In this document: in pieces, positions 7,538-15,676 of the stretch
Layout of the letters: every line of letters begins with the position of its first letter
How positions within the stretch are numbered: the stretch's first letter is position 1
From: Phycisphaerae bacterium
GTDB lineage: Bacteria; Planctomycetota; Phycisphaerae; UBA1845; UTPLA1
Assembly (NCBI GenBank): GCA_030432035.1
Contig: JAUIHO010000007.1
Coordinates: forward strand, 1 to 44,710
Reading direction: 5' to 3'
Length of the DNA: 44,710 nucleotides
Made by a program: the position numbers and the translations under genes
The notes under the pieces: model-generated
The model's database searches: none
Told to the model about the DNA's origin: nothing
What the model saw: only the letters and a program-made list of their open reading frames with translations

Positions 7538-8101
7538 CTAGGTTGTTAAGCGCATTAGTAAGCACGCCTTCAAATATCGCGTCGCTTTTTCGTAAGACGC
7601 CAGTGATTTCCTTACTTCCTGAATTAACCGATTTATTTCGATTACCAATGGTGGCGGATCTTCAGCGCGCGTAGAGACCGTGATACCTCTCGATACCGTT
7701 GTCGTCCGCGGCGTCGTAGGAATTTTCAAACTTAAGTAAGCAGTTTGTCCCGGCAAAATGGGTCCTAATTCCGGATTTCGGAAGGTGCCGCTGCAAGGAA
7801 TCATCGCTTTGATATAAACAAGCTTCTCGCATCGGTTCTTGATCGGAAACATCACCCAGACGTCTTTCCCGCCAACCGCCAGACCGAAGTCAAAAACGGG
7901 TGCGGCACATTCGATGTGCTCGTTGCAGATGGATGTTTGCGACAGTTGATGATTAACAATCTTTGAGCCCCCGCTAATCGATATTCGAGGGGAGCAACTT
8001 AGGGAAACGTTATAGGATTGGGCATCTGCCGGGAAGGAAATTAACATAATTATCAACGTAAGAAGGTGTTCTCTTGCTGATGGCAATCTGCATTCAGACA
8101 T
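7538..8101 (-). CDS. Exported DUF1573-like protein, paralogue B
   Basis: A 187-residue protein with a hydrophobic export signal (about residues 12-28, ending near ADAQS). The core reads VFDFGLAVGGKDVWVMFPIKN, then a strand with a cysteine and ILPGQTAYLSLKI, matching paralogue A position by position. Six or more cysteines in the N-terminal half could form disulfides outside the cytoplasm. The C-terminus, YLKACLLMRLTT, also parallels paralogue A. It is upstream of A in the same direction and may form a two-gene operon with it, separated by 39 bases. Function is unknown. Its ATG at 8101 opens onto a long spacer shared with the divergent AstE-like gene. Confidence 0.75.
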   Translation of the reverse strand: MSECRLPSAREHLLTLIIMLISFPADAQSYNVSLSCSPRISISGGSKIVNHQLSQTSICNEHIECAAPVFDFGLAVGGKDVWVMFPIKNRCEKLVYIKAMIPCSGTFRNPELGPILPGQTAYLSLKIPTTPRTTTVSRGITVSTRAEDPPPLVIEINRLIQEVRKSLASYEKATRYLKACLLMRLTT

Positions 8102-8701
8102 GTATTACCTGCTCTTTTATGGAAACTGAATGTGAATGTGCATCCAAATCGATCAAAAGGATAACAAAGATCGACGCACACCTTTGCAACCGAAAAGTAA
8201 AACCTCCGCCGTTACATCAATGCAATAGAGCGATTTTTTCTTGAAGCTAGCGGTGCTTAGTTTGACCAAATTGGGTCTCTTATATCTGGAAGTCCGGCAG
8301 GGCAGATGGATTGACAGCTACGGATTAAGAACAGGCCGCGTTAGTGATCGAAGCGCAATCCAGGATGACCGAACGCGAGGACCTTCATCTCCGGCGAGGG
8401 TTGTAGGTGCTATTCAATCTGCTGATCTACCCTCGTTGTGTGACTCAAAAAGATGGGACGCGAATCTATGCGCGCGTCCAATCAGAGCCGCGCCCGTCAG
8501 GAAGCGGTGCCCCTTCGACACGGAGGTAATTCTAATCCTACCTCAGGCTGCCATGGCGATAGTGCGGGCGTCTAGATATTCCGCCACCAAGCGTCGAAAT
8601 ATCACGACCCGTCTCGTGTGTCGTATGCGGCTTGCTCCTGTGCGTACTTCCGTTTAAATGTCGATACTTATTGCAATTCGCAACCCAAGGACAACGCTTC
8701 T
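8102..8701. other. 600-bp spacer between divergent genes; one dispersed repeat
   Basis: The spacer separates paralogue B from the AstE-like gene. An open frame at 8241-8657 crosses the dispersed repeat at 8480-8507, has no ribosome site and no recognisable family, so it is not called. Promoters for both divergent genes should lie here, but no convincing -35/-10 pair stands out. Confidence 0.6.
8480..8507 (-). repeat. Dispersed 28-bp repeat, copy 1
   Basis: Identical over 28 bases, in inverted orientation, to 41676-41703. Core read on the minus strand: CTTCCTGACGGGCGCGG. Both copies are intergenic. Confidence 0.8.
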
Positions 8702-9793
8702 ATGGCGGTCAAATCCAAACGCTTCAAAATCGGCACGACCTACATCCGCCCCGGTGAAACCAAAGACGTTTACCTGAAAATCAGTGAATACTTCACCGGC
8801 GACCCCATCAGTCTGCCCATTCGTGTGATCCGCGCCCGTCGCCGGGGGCCGTGCATATTTGTTAGTGCCACCGTACACGGCGATGAACTCAACGGCATGG
8901 GCATCGTGCACGATTTGATGTTCGGTCCGACCATTCGGTTGCAAAAAGGCACGCTCATTCTCGCGCCGGTGATCAACATCTTCGGCTTCGAATCGCAAGA
9001 CCGTTACATGCCCGACCGTCGCGATCTGAATCGCTTCTTCCCCGGTAGCAAAACAGGCAACCTCACCAGCCGCGTCGCCAATCTGATCTTCAACGAAATT
9101 ATCAAGAAGAGCGATTACGGAATCGAGTTGCACACGGCCGCGCAGCCGCGCGCGAACTTCCCGAACGTGCGTGGTGATATGAAAAAGCCCGACGTGCGCA
9201 AGCTCGCAACGGCATTCGGCGCGGAACTCATTCTCGATGGTCGCGGCCCCGACGGTTCGCTCCGACGCGAGGCAACCAAGGCGGGTTGCCCGACGATCAT
9301 TTTGGAAGCCGGCGAACCGCTGAAGATTCAAGAAGAGATCATGCAAGTCGGCGTGCGCGGCGTGCTCAATGTGCTCAAATATTTTGATATGCTGCCCGGC
9401 GAACCCGAGAAGCCGATGTTCCAAGTTCGCGCCAGCCGGTCGACGTGGGTGCGCGCCGAAGTCGGCGGCATCCTGCGCTACCACGTGTCACTCGGGGAAT
9501 CGGTCGCGGCCGGTCAGCGCATCGCCACGAACAGCAGCGTGTTCGGCGAAAAGCAAAACGTCCTGCGCTCGCCGGTCGATGGCATCGTACTAAGTTTGAA
9601 AACGCTGCCGATGGTCAAACCGGGCGAGCCGATTTGCCATATCGCGATTCCAACACGGTCGCTGACGTCGATCCGCAAAAAAATCACGCAGCATCGACGC
9701 AAGCAAAGCAACGACCGCAACGATGTGCTGTCGATCCTAAATGTCTCCCGTTCGGAGCGCGAAACGGAATATTACGACCGCGGCGAAGATTAG
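8702..9793 (+). CDS. AstE/aspartoacylase-like zinc carboxypeptidase of the RimK cluster
   Basis: A 363-residue member of the succinylglutamate desuccinylase/aspartoacylase branch of M14 zinc carboxypeptidases. Zinc ligands H59 and E62 are in TVHGDELNG and H144 is in IELHTAA; substrate-binding NRFFPG follows DRRDL, and the likely catalytic glutamate is E202 in ILEAGEP. The C-terminal part (about residues 255-335) is the barrel-sandwich domain typical of this family. Members encoded beside RimK and RimB-like proteins are thought to remove or process the amide-linked residues that RimK adds, so a glutamylation/deglutamylation pathway is likely rather than arginine catabolism; this is inference from neighbourhood. 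The start at 8702 (MAVKSKRF) is preferred over 8618 because AAGGAC lies about 8 bases upstream and the family begins here. Confidence 0.9.
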   Translation: MAVKSKRFKIGTTYIRPGETKDVYLKISEYFTGDPISLPIRVIRARRRGPCIFVSATVHGDELNGMGIVHDLMFGPTIRLQKGTLILAPVINIFGFESQDRYMPDRRDLNRFFPGSKTGNLTSRVANLIFNEIIKKSDYGIELHTAAQPRANFPNVRGDMKKPDVRKLATAFGAELILDGRGPDGSLRREATKAGCPTIILEAGEPLKIQEEIMQVGVRGVLNVLKYFDMLPGEPEKPMFQVRASRSTWVRAEVGGILRYHVSLGESVAAGQRIATNSSVFGEKQNVLRSPVDGIVLSLKTLPMVKPGEPICHIAIPTRSLTSIRKKITQHRRKQSNDRNDVLSILNVSRSERETEYYDRGED

Positions 9794-9852
9794 ACGACGA
9801 AGCGGTCCTAGCTGGAAATTATTTTCGATTTCGGGGCAATCACCTCCGCCGC

Positions 9853-10287
9853 TTACGGACAACTTGTCTGCGAAAGCAGCAAACTCGCGAATCCATCGAT
9901 ATCATCGATGGTCGCGCCGTTCGTGCCGTCGATATCCGCACACTGACAGTTGGCACCGATGAGCAAACATTCGATAAACGCCTGAATATCGAGACCGTTG
10001 CGCAAGCCGTCGGCGTCAAGATCGCCCAGGCAGGCGCACTGCGCTGCCGTCGGTGCCCAGAACCCGCCGGTTAACGAGAAATCGCCACCGATCATGGAGC
10101 CACCGGTCGGTCCGGCATCGGGCTGGCCGATGGTGCCTTCCAATTCGAAATCGCCGCCCATGCTATAGCCGCCGCCGGCATCGATCGTGTAGCTGTCAAT
10201 GGCGTATTGTCCAAACGATAATGGGGTCACAAGCAGTAACAGCGCGATTGCTATGGATGCTAGTGTCGTTCTCTTGGCGTTTTTCAT
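9853..10287 (-). CDS. Small exported protein with dockerin-like C-terminus
   Basis: A 144-residue protein. A signal peptide (about residues 1-26) is followed by a glycine-rich segment with paired motifs YSMGGDFELEGTIGQPDAG and IGGDFSLTGGFWAP, a motif often seen in planctomycete exported proteins. The C-terminal part has two dockerin-like calcium loops, GDLDADGLRNGLDIQAF and CADIDGTNGATIDDIDGF, each followed by a helix. Dockerins bind cohesins in cellulosomes, but in Planctomycetota they occur widely without known partners. The ATG overlaps the TGA of the giant upstream gene by four bases, implying coupled translation and possibly a joint surface function. Confidence 0.82.
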   Translation of the reverse strand: MKNAKRTTLASIAIALLLLVTPLSFGQYAIDSYTIDAGGGYSMGGDFELEGTIGQPDAGPTGGSMIGGDFSLTGGFWAPTAAQCACLGDLDADGLRNGLDIQAFIECLLIGANCQCADIDGTNGATIDDIDGFASLLLSQTSCP

Positions 10288-13200
10288 TCTTCCACCTCTT
10301 GCTTGGCCAGCATGTCTTTAATCAGCAGTTCGAGCCGTTCGATGCGATGATTGGTATCGGCGAGTTCTTGTTCGTACCGCTCGATAGTACGGCTTTGGTT
10401 ATTTAATTGGCGCTGCTGTTCTTTAATCGCCTCGACGAGCACAGGTGTAAGCCGACCGTAATCGACGGAGTAATAGCCCTCGGTGCCTTTCGATACAATT
10501 TCGGGAACCACCGCCTCTACCTCTTGTGCGATAAACCCGATTTGATTGCCGTTGGACCATTGCCGCTCCGGAAATTCTTCGTTGCGCCATTCGAAATTCA
10601 CGCCACATAAACGGTTGACGATATTGAGCGCGCTGTCGAGAGGTGAGACGTTTTTCTTAAAGCGAGCGTCCGAGCAAAGTAGAATTCCACACGATGCCTG
10701 TACGTTGCCGTCGACGTCGAGCGCTTGCGCGGGCGTGTTTAGTCCGATTCCCACGCGGACATTCGCGTTGTTGTTACCGATCAGCAAGTCGCCTTGGCTT
10801 GGGTTTATGAACAGCGTGGCGCCGCTACCGTTGTTGCGCGCCATGATTTCATTCTGGTCGAAGGCCATGTTGGCACTGCCGGCATCACCGAGTTGGAGAA
10901 AGCCGCCGTTTGACAGCCCCACATCGCTACCAGCGTCTACTCTCAAGCCGAGAGCTGTCGATCCTGTTTGTGTGCCGATCTCGAGTGTTCCGGCACTCGT
11001 CACTCGAATTCGCTCGGATCCGCCGACATCGAATTTCATGTAATCGATGAGCTCGTTATCCTGGTATCGAATCTCCCCGGATAATTGGCCCGACGTGCCC
11101 ACAAAGGCCAGTGTGCCGAGTGTGACGTCGGTCGCAGACGTGTTGTTTCGAAGTATGAGAAGACTACCGGCGTTGCTATTGGTTGTTTCCATATCCATCG
11201 TCGCGCGTTCGTTTGCGACGTGCAAACTGCTTGTCGGATTCGCGGTGCCGATTCCAACCGTTCCCAGGCCCGTAACTCGCATGCGCTCACTTGCGTCGAC
11301 TCGGAATGTCAAAATATCATCACCGACGAAATTGCCTTTTATATAAGCGATTTGACCAGGCACCGCGCCGGCACTGTCGAGAAAGTTGATCGCCCCAAGG
11401 CTCAAGTCAGTGGCGACGGTTTTGTTTGATAGTTCTAAGACACTTCCTCCGCCGGTGTTATTCGCGCTTTCGATGCGCGCGATCCCTTGATCTGCGGATA
11501 CATGTAATGGCCGGGCCGGTTCATTGGTGCCAATGCCGACCCCGCCGCTCGCGCGAATAAGGAATTGATCAGGCCCGGTCGAGACAAAGTCAGCAAAGGT
11601 CGAGTCAGCCCAAACAAAAGTTCCTTCATCACCACTGAGGTCACCTGAATAATAAGCCTCAGTAGGGTCGCCCTGGCGCACTTTCGCCATTAATCCAGCG
11701 GCGAATGAATATTCACCGCCCGCCAAATTCAGATGACCGCCAGGGATTGTCGCATAGTTGGCGAGCGCCTGATTTGCAAAACCGCCCGCTACTGTGCTGG
11801 CGACTCTCCTTGCGATATTGCCGCTCCCGCCGCCAACTGTTGCGCAACACGCCGCACTTTCTAGCGCCGGGACTCCGACCTGGTTGAGTCTTCCCCCTCC
11901 AATCGTTCCCAAAAAGTCATATACGATATTCGATCGCCCTCCACCAATTGTTGCGTATTCACCGAAACCGGCGATGGCACCATCACTTCCCGCGATGTTG
12001 TCACTGCCACCACCTATGACGCCGTAATCGTCAAAAACGCGATTACCGGGTACCTCTTGGCCTCTTGATCCGCCGCCAGCAATGACGCCATGCGTCGCAA
12101 GAACCTGGTTATCCTGTCCACCACTGATCGTCGCAAAGTCCGCACTGGCTTCGTTCGCCGTGCCGCCCCCAATAAACGTCACCTGCCCGCTTGCAACGTT
12201 ACTACCGCCAGCGAAGATCGCGCTGTTATTACCATTCGCTTGATTATTGAAGCCGCCGCCGATGGTCGCGCTACTACCCGTCGCGCGGTTTTGGCCGCCC
12301 CCACCAATGAAGCTCGACTCTCCTTGCGCTTGGTTGTCTAATCCACCCGCAACAACTGAGTGTGAACCCGCCGCGACATTAAGTACGCCACCGGACACTA
12401 CACTCCATGAGCCGCTGGCTGTATTTTTATCACCGCCGCTCACCGAAGACAGACTACCGCTCGCCGTGTTTTGAAAACCTCCAGCAACGCTCGCGAAGAA
12501 CCCATTCAACGGGTCGGCATCGTCGATTCCTGCGATGTTGTTGCTGCCGCCGCCGATGAAGCCATAGTTGTCATATATACGATTGCCTGGAAATGTGCTA
12601 ATGCCGTCATCGTAGGCACCGCCGCCGCAGATTGCGCCAAACGTTGCGAATACCTGATTTTCCTTTCCGCCGCCAATTATTGCAAAGTCGGCCGTTGCCT
12701 CGTTTAGAGTCCCGCCGCCGATGAAGGTTGCTTGCCCACTGGCGATATGGCTACCGCCTCCGAAAATCGCGCTACTGTTGCCTGTCGCTTGATTATTGAA
12801 GCCACCACCGATGGTCGCGCTGTTGGCTGTTGCTCGGTTCTGGCTACCGCCCGCGATGGTACCGAAGCGATCCGTGGTCGAATCTGCATCATCGCTTCCC
12901 ACGCGGTTATCTGTTCCACCACCGATGGTGCCGTAGTCGTCGTAAACTCGATTATTCGTACCGAACTCGTTGAAAGGATCGAGGGGGCCACCGCCGGCTA
13001 TCGTACCAAATGCGCCGTCGACGAGATTCCCGAAACCTCCGCCAATCGCGGCACTACTTCCATTTAGGTTGTTGAAGGCTCCTCCCGCTATAGTGCCCGT
13101 TGATGAAAAAACATTATTGTCCGCTCCGCCTCCAATCGTTGCGGCAAATCCCGTAGCGGTATTGTTAGAACCTCCACCAATAGCGACTCGTTCACCTTCG

Positions 13201-13721
13201 ACGCGGTTATCCGCGCCACCACCGATGGTAGCGCTAAACGAACCGGCTGTTACCAAGTTGCTACTAGCTCCACCGATGACGTTTGGGCCATTGACGTTCG
13301 ACTCGGTGCGCAAGTGCCGAAGTGCCAACGCCACCGGCGCGGGCGTTATCGGCTGCCGCGGATTCAGCACCGTGTAGGCCATTGTGTTCGTCGGATCGTG
13401 CGGCGAGCGCACGGCGACCTCGAGATAGAGCGCCGTATCACCGAACACGTTATCGAAGTCGAGCCCGACGGTGAAAACGCCGTCGACGACCAACGCGTCG
13501 TGAATCACGTTGACGGTGCCGACCTCGACGCCGGCGACTTCGTCGTTGAATAAACGAAACTCAAAGTCGGCGCTGTCATTGAGTGGTTCACCTGCAAAAC
13601 TAAGTTTGCCTTGGTAGGTGAATTCGGTACCGAGTGGGACTTGGCCGAACGCAAATTTGGGTGATACGCCCACCATTAAGAAGGTGGCCAAAAACTGAAT
13701 TGATCGTGATTTAGAAATCAT
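10284..13721 (-). CDS. Giant YadA-head-repeat surface protein with S74 self-cleaving chaperone
   Basis: A 1145-residue exported protein. After a signal peptide (about 1-26) comes a beta-rich module starting FTYQGKLSFAGEPLNDSADF (about 30-125). Residues about 145-690 are dozens of roughly 14-residue repeats of the form IGGGxxNxAxGxxAT, typical of trimeric autotransporter head (YadA/Hep_Hag) left-handed beta rolls. Then come several repeated blocks of the type ...VGIGTxNPxxxLHV that resemble phage tail-fibre modules (about 715-1000). The end is an S74 intramolecular chaperone: Ser1017 in CSDARFKKNV is the expected self-cleavage serine with the nearby lysine, followed by IGFIAQEVEAVVPE and a C-terminal coiled coil (about 1097-1140). 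The S74 domain trimerises fibre proteins and then cleaves itself off. No autotransporter beta-barrel is present, so export differs from Yersinia YadA. An ACGGAGA site lies about 8 bases before the ATG. Confidence 0.9.
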   Translation of the reverse strand: MISKSRSIQFLATFLMVGVSPKFAFGQVPLGTEFTYQGKLSFAGEPLNDSADFEFRLFNDEVAGVEVGTVNVIHDALVVDGVFTVGLDFDNVFGDTALYLEVAVRSPHDPTNTMAYTVLNPRQPITPAPVALALRHLRTESNVNGPNVIGGASSNLVTAGSFSATIGGGADNRVEGERVAIGGGSNNTATGFAATIGGGADNNVFSSTGTIAGGAFNNLNGSSAAIGGGFGNLVDGAFGTIAGGGPLDPFNEFGTNNRVYDDYGTIGGGTDNRVGSDDADSTTDRFGTIAGGSQNRATANSATIGGGFNNQATGNSSAIFGGGSHIASGQATFIGGGTLNEATADFAIIGGGKENQVFATFGAICGGGAYDDGISTFPGNRIYDNYGFIGGGSNNIAGIDDADPLNGFFASVAGGFQNTASGSLSSVSGGDKNTASGSWSVVSGGVLNVAAGSHSVVAGGLDNQAQGESSFIGGGGQNRATGSSATIGGGFNNQANGNNSAIFAGGSNVASGQVTFIGGGTANEASADFATISGGQDNQVLATHGVIAGGGSRGQEVPGNRVFDDYGVIGGGSDNIAGSDGAIAGFGEYATIGGGRSNIVYDFLGTIGGGRLNQVGVPALESAACCATVGGGSGNIARRVASTVAGGFANQALANYATIPGGHLNLAGGEYSFAAGLMAKVRQGDPTEAYYSGDLSGDEGTFVWADSTFADFVSTGPDQFLIRASGGVGIGTNEPARPLHVSADQGIARIESANNTGGGSVLELSNKTVATDLSLGAINFLDSAGAVPGQIAYIKGNFVGDDILTFRVDASERMRVTGLGTVGIGTANPTSSLHVANERATMDMETTNSNAGSLLILRNNTSATDVTLGTLAFVGTSGQLSGEIRYQDNELIDYMKFDVGGSERIRVTSAGTLEIGTQTGSTALGLRVDAGSDVGLSNGGFLQLGDAGSANMAFDQNEIMARNNGSGATLFINPSQGDLLIGNNNANVRVGIGLNTPAQALDVDGNVQASCGILLCSDARFKKNVSPLDSALNIVNRLCGVNFEWRNEEFPERQWSNGNQIGFIAQEVEAVVPEIVSKGTEGYYSVDYGRLTPVLVEAIKEQQRQLNNQSRTIERYEQELADTNHRIERLELLIKDMLAKQEVEE

Positions 13722-14059
13722 GATGGGTCTCCGTTTCGAGAGAATTGCGCGCTAGCGCGCACGACGGCTCGCGTATGCGTGAAACGCCACGAATGTTGGA
13801 TATCGACCGAACACCAGAGCGACGAATGTCGCCCGATTGGCATCATTTAACCAAATTAGAGGTAGAAAAACAAAATCCGGCCCGCAGTTGAGAAGTTTCG
13901 AAACCGGTACTGGCGAGAATTTGCAAGTTCGACGCGTACTGTGATAAATCAGCAAATGGCGATATGATACCCTGTCTCTGACGCGGCTTTTTAGCCCATT
14001 TCCACAGAAATACCGCGATTTCCGGCAACGGCGGTCGCGCCCTACGGAGCCCGCACGCT
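13722..14059. other. 338-bp divergent promoter region, no gene seen
   Basis: It lies between the divergent giant adhesin-like gene and the mutase gene and must carry both promoters. I see no B12 riboswitch-like sequence upstream of the mutase, no repeat and no convincing RNA gene. Confidence 0.5.
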
Positions 14060-15676
14060 ATGGCAGAACAAGTCTCGATGCACCCCGGCAAGATTGGACC
14101 CACGACCACCATTTCGGGTCGTGATATTGAAACGGTTTACCAGCCATTTGACGTGGCCGAGGTGGATTATGAGACCCATCTGGGCAACCCCGGTGAATTC
14201 CCGTTCACGCGCGGCGTGCACAAAGAGATGTATCGCAAGCGGCTCTGGACGATGCGGCAGTTCGCCGGCTTCGGTTCGGCCAAGCAGACCAACGAGCGAT
14301 TTAAGTTCTTGCTCGGTCGCGGTCAGACGGGGCTCAGCACGGCGTTCGACCTGCCGACGCTGATGGGGCGCGATAGCGACGACCAACTCTCGCTGGGTGA
14401 GGTCGGTCGCTGCGGTGTCGCCGTCGATACGCTGGCCGATTTTGAGATTTTGTTCGACGGGATTTGCCTCAAAGACGTAAGCGTTTCGATGACGATCAAC
14501 GCGCCGGCGGCGATCGTGCTCGCGTTTTATATTGCCACAGCCGACAAGCAGGGCGTACCGCGCGATCAATTACGCGGTACATGTCAGAACGATATTCTCA
14601 AAGAGTTTCACGCCCAAAACGAGTTCGTCTTTCCGCCCAAGGAAAGCGTCGACCTCGTGACCGATACGATTGAGTTCTGCGCCAACGAAATGCCGCAATA
14701 CAATCCGGTCAGTGTCAGCGGTTACCACATTCGCGAAGCGGGTTCGACGGCGGGGCAGGAGTTGGCCTTTACGCTCGGTGATGGACTGCACTATTGCCAA
14801 CAGGCGGTTGACCGCGGACTCGATATCGATTCGTTTGCTCCGCGCATCAGCTTCTTCTTCAACAGCCATAACGACTTCTTCGAAGAGATCGCCAAGTTCC
14901 GCGCCGCGCGACGGTTGTGGGCGCATTACATGAAGGAACGCTTCGGTGCGAAGAACGAACGCTCCATGTGGCTGCGCTTCCACGCGCAAACCGCCGGTTG
15001 CAGCCTCTATTCCAAGCAGCCATATGTGAATCTGATGCGCGTTGCCTATCAGGCGATGGCGGCGGTGCTCGGCGGTTGTCAATCGCTTCATACGAACAGC
15101 ATGGACGAAACGATTTGCTTGCCGACGGAGCAGGCGGTGACGTTGGCATTGCGCACGCAACAGGTGTTGGCCTACGAAACGGGCGTGACCAACAGCGTCG
15201 ATCCGTTGGGCGGTAGCTATATGGTCGAGAGCCTGACCAACCAACTCGAAGCCGAAGCGCGCGAGTACATCGATGCCATCGACGAGATGGGCGGCATGAT
15301 CGGTGCGATTGAAAATGGTTACATTCGACGCGAGATCGCCGACGCGGCTTATCGCTACAGCCAAGCCGTCGAACGCGGCGACAAGAAGCTTGTGGGCGTG
15401 ACTGATTTCGTGTCGGAAGACGAAGACCCGATCGATCTGCTCAAGATCGGTAACGAAGTCGAACAGCAAGTCGTTGCTGATCTGCAAAAGGTCAAGGCCA
15501 AGCGCGACGACGCCAAGCTGGCGGCCGCCCTCGAACGAATCACGACCGACGCCCGGGCTCAGCGCAACGTGATGCCGGCGCTGATCGAAGGGGCAAAGGC
15601 ATACGCCACGGTCGGCGAAATGGTCGGCGCGTTGGAAGAAGCGCTCGGTCGGTTTGACACGGGGCAGATCGCCTAA
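14060..15676 (+). CDS. icmA: B12-dependent acyl-CoA mutase large subunit, isobutyryl-CoA-mutase-like
   Basis: A 538-residue catalytic subunit of the methylmalonyl-CoA mutase family. The TIM barrel motifs are clear: RGVHKEMYRKRLWTMRQFAGF, GQTGLSTAFDLPT, VSMTINAPA, NDILKEF and SGYHIREAGST (the conserved His is H223). The cobalamin-binding domain is absent, so a separate small subunit elsewhere is expected. Two residues that set substrate choice differ from methylmalonyl-CoA mutase: the position of Tyr89 (P. shermanii numbering) is F68 in MRQFAGF, and that of Arg207 is Q186 in EFHAQNEFVFPP. Phe and Gln at these sites are the signature of isobutyryl-CoA mutase, which interconverts isobutyryl-CoA and n-butyryl-CoA. 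I infer that specificity from my alignment; many databases would simply label it methylmalonyl-CoA mutase. The 3' end overlaps the convergent downstream gene by four bases. Confidence 0.9.
   Translation: MAEQVSMHPGKIGPTTTISGRDIETVYQPFDVAEVDYETHLGNPGEFPFTRGVHKEMYRKRLWTMRQFAGFGSAKQTNERFKFLLGRGQTGLSTAFDLPTLMGRDSDDQLSLGEVGRCGVAVDTLADFEILFDGICLKDVSVSMTINAPAAIVLAFYIATADKQGVPRDQLRGTCQNDILKEFHAQNEFVFPPKESVDLVTDTIEFCANEMPQYNPVSVSGYHIREAGSTAGQELAFTLGDGLHYCQQAVDRGLDIDSFAPRISFFFNSHNDFFEEIAKFRAARRLWAHYMKERFGAKNERSMWLRFHAQTAGCSLYSKQPYVNLMRVAYQAMAAVLGGCQSLHTNSMDETICLPTEQAVTLALRTQQVLAYETGVTNSVDPLGGSYMVESLTNQLEAEAREYIDAIDEMGGMIGAIENGYIRREIADAAYRYSQAVERGDKKLVGVTDFVSEDEDPIDLLKIGNEVEQQVVADLQKVKAKRDDAKLAAALERITTDARAQRNVMPALIEGAKAYATVGEMVGALEEALGRFDTGQIA

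Noticed and set aside
8241..8657. 138-codon open frame in the long spacer
   Set aside because: It contains the dispersed repeat at 8480-8507 and has no recognisable domain; the AstE-like gene start is 8702.
13722..14059. B12 riboswitch upstream of the mutase
   Set aside because: No B12-box-like sequence or typical multi-stem arrangement could be recognised.
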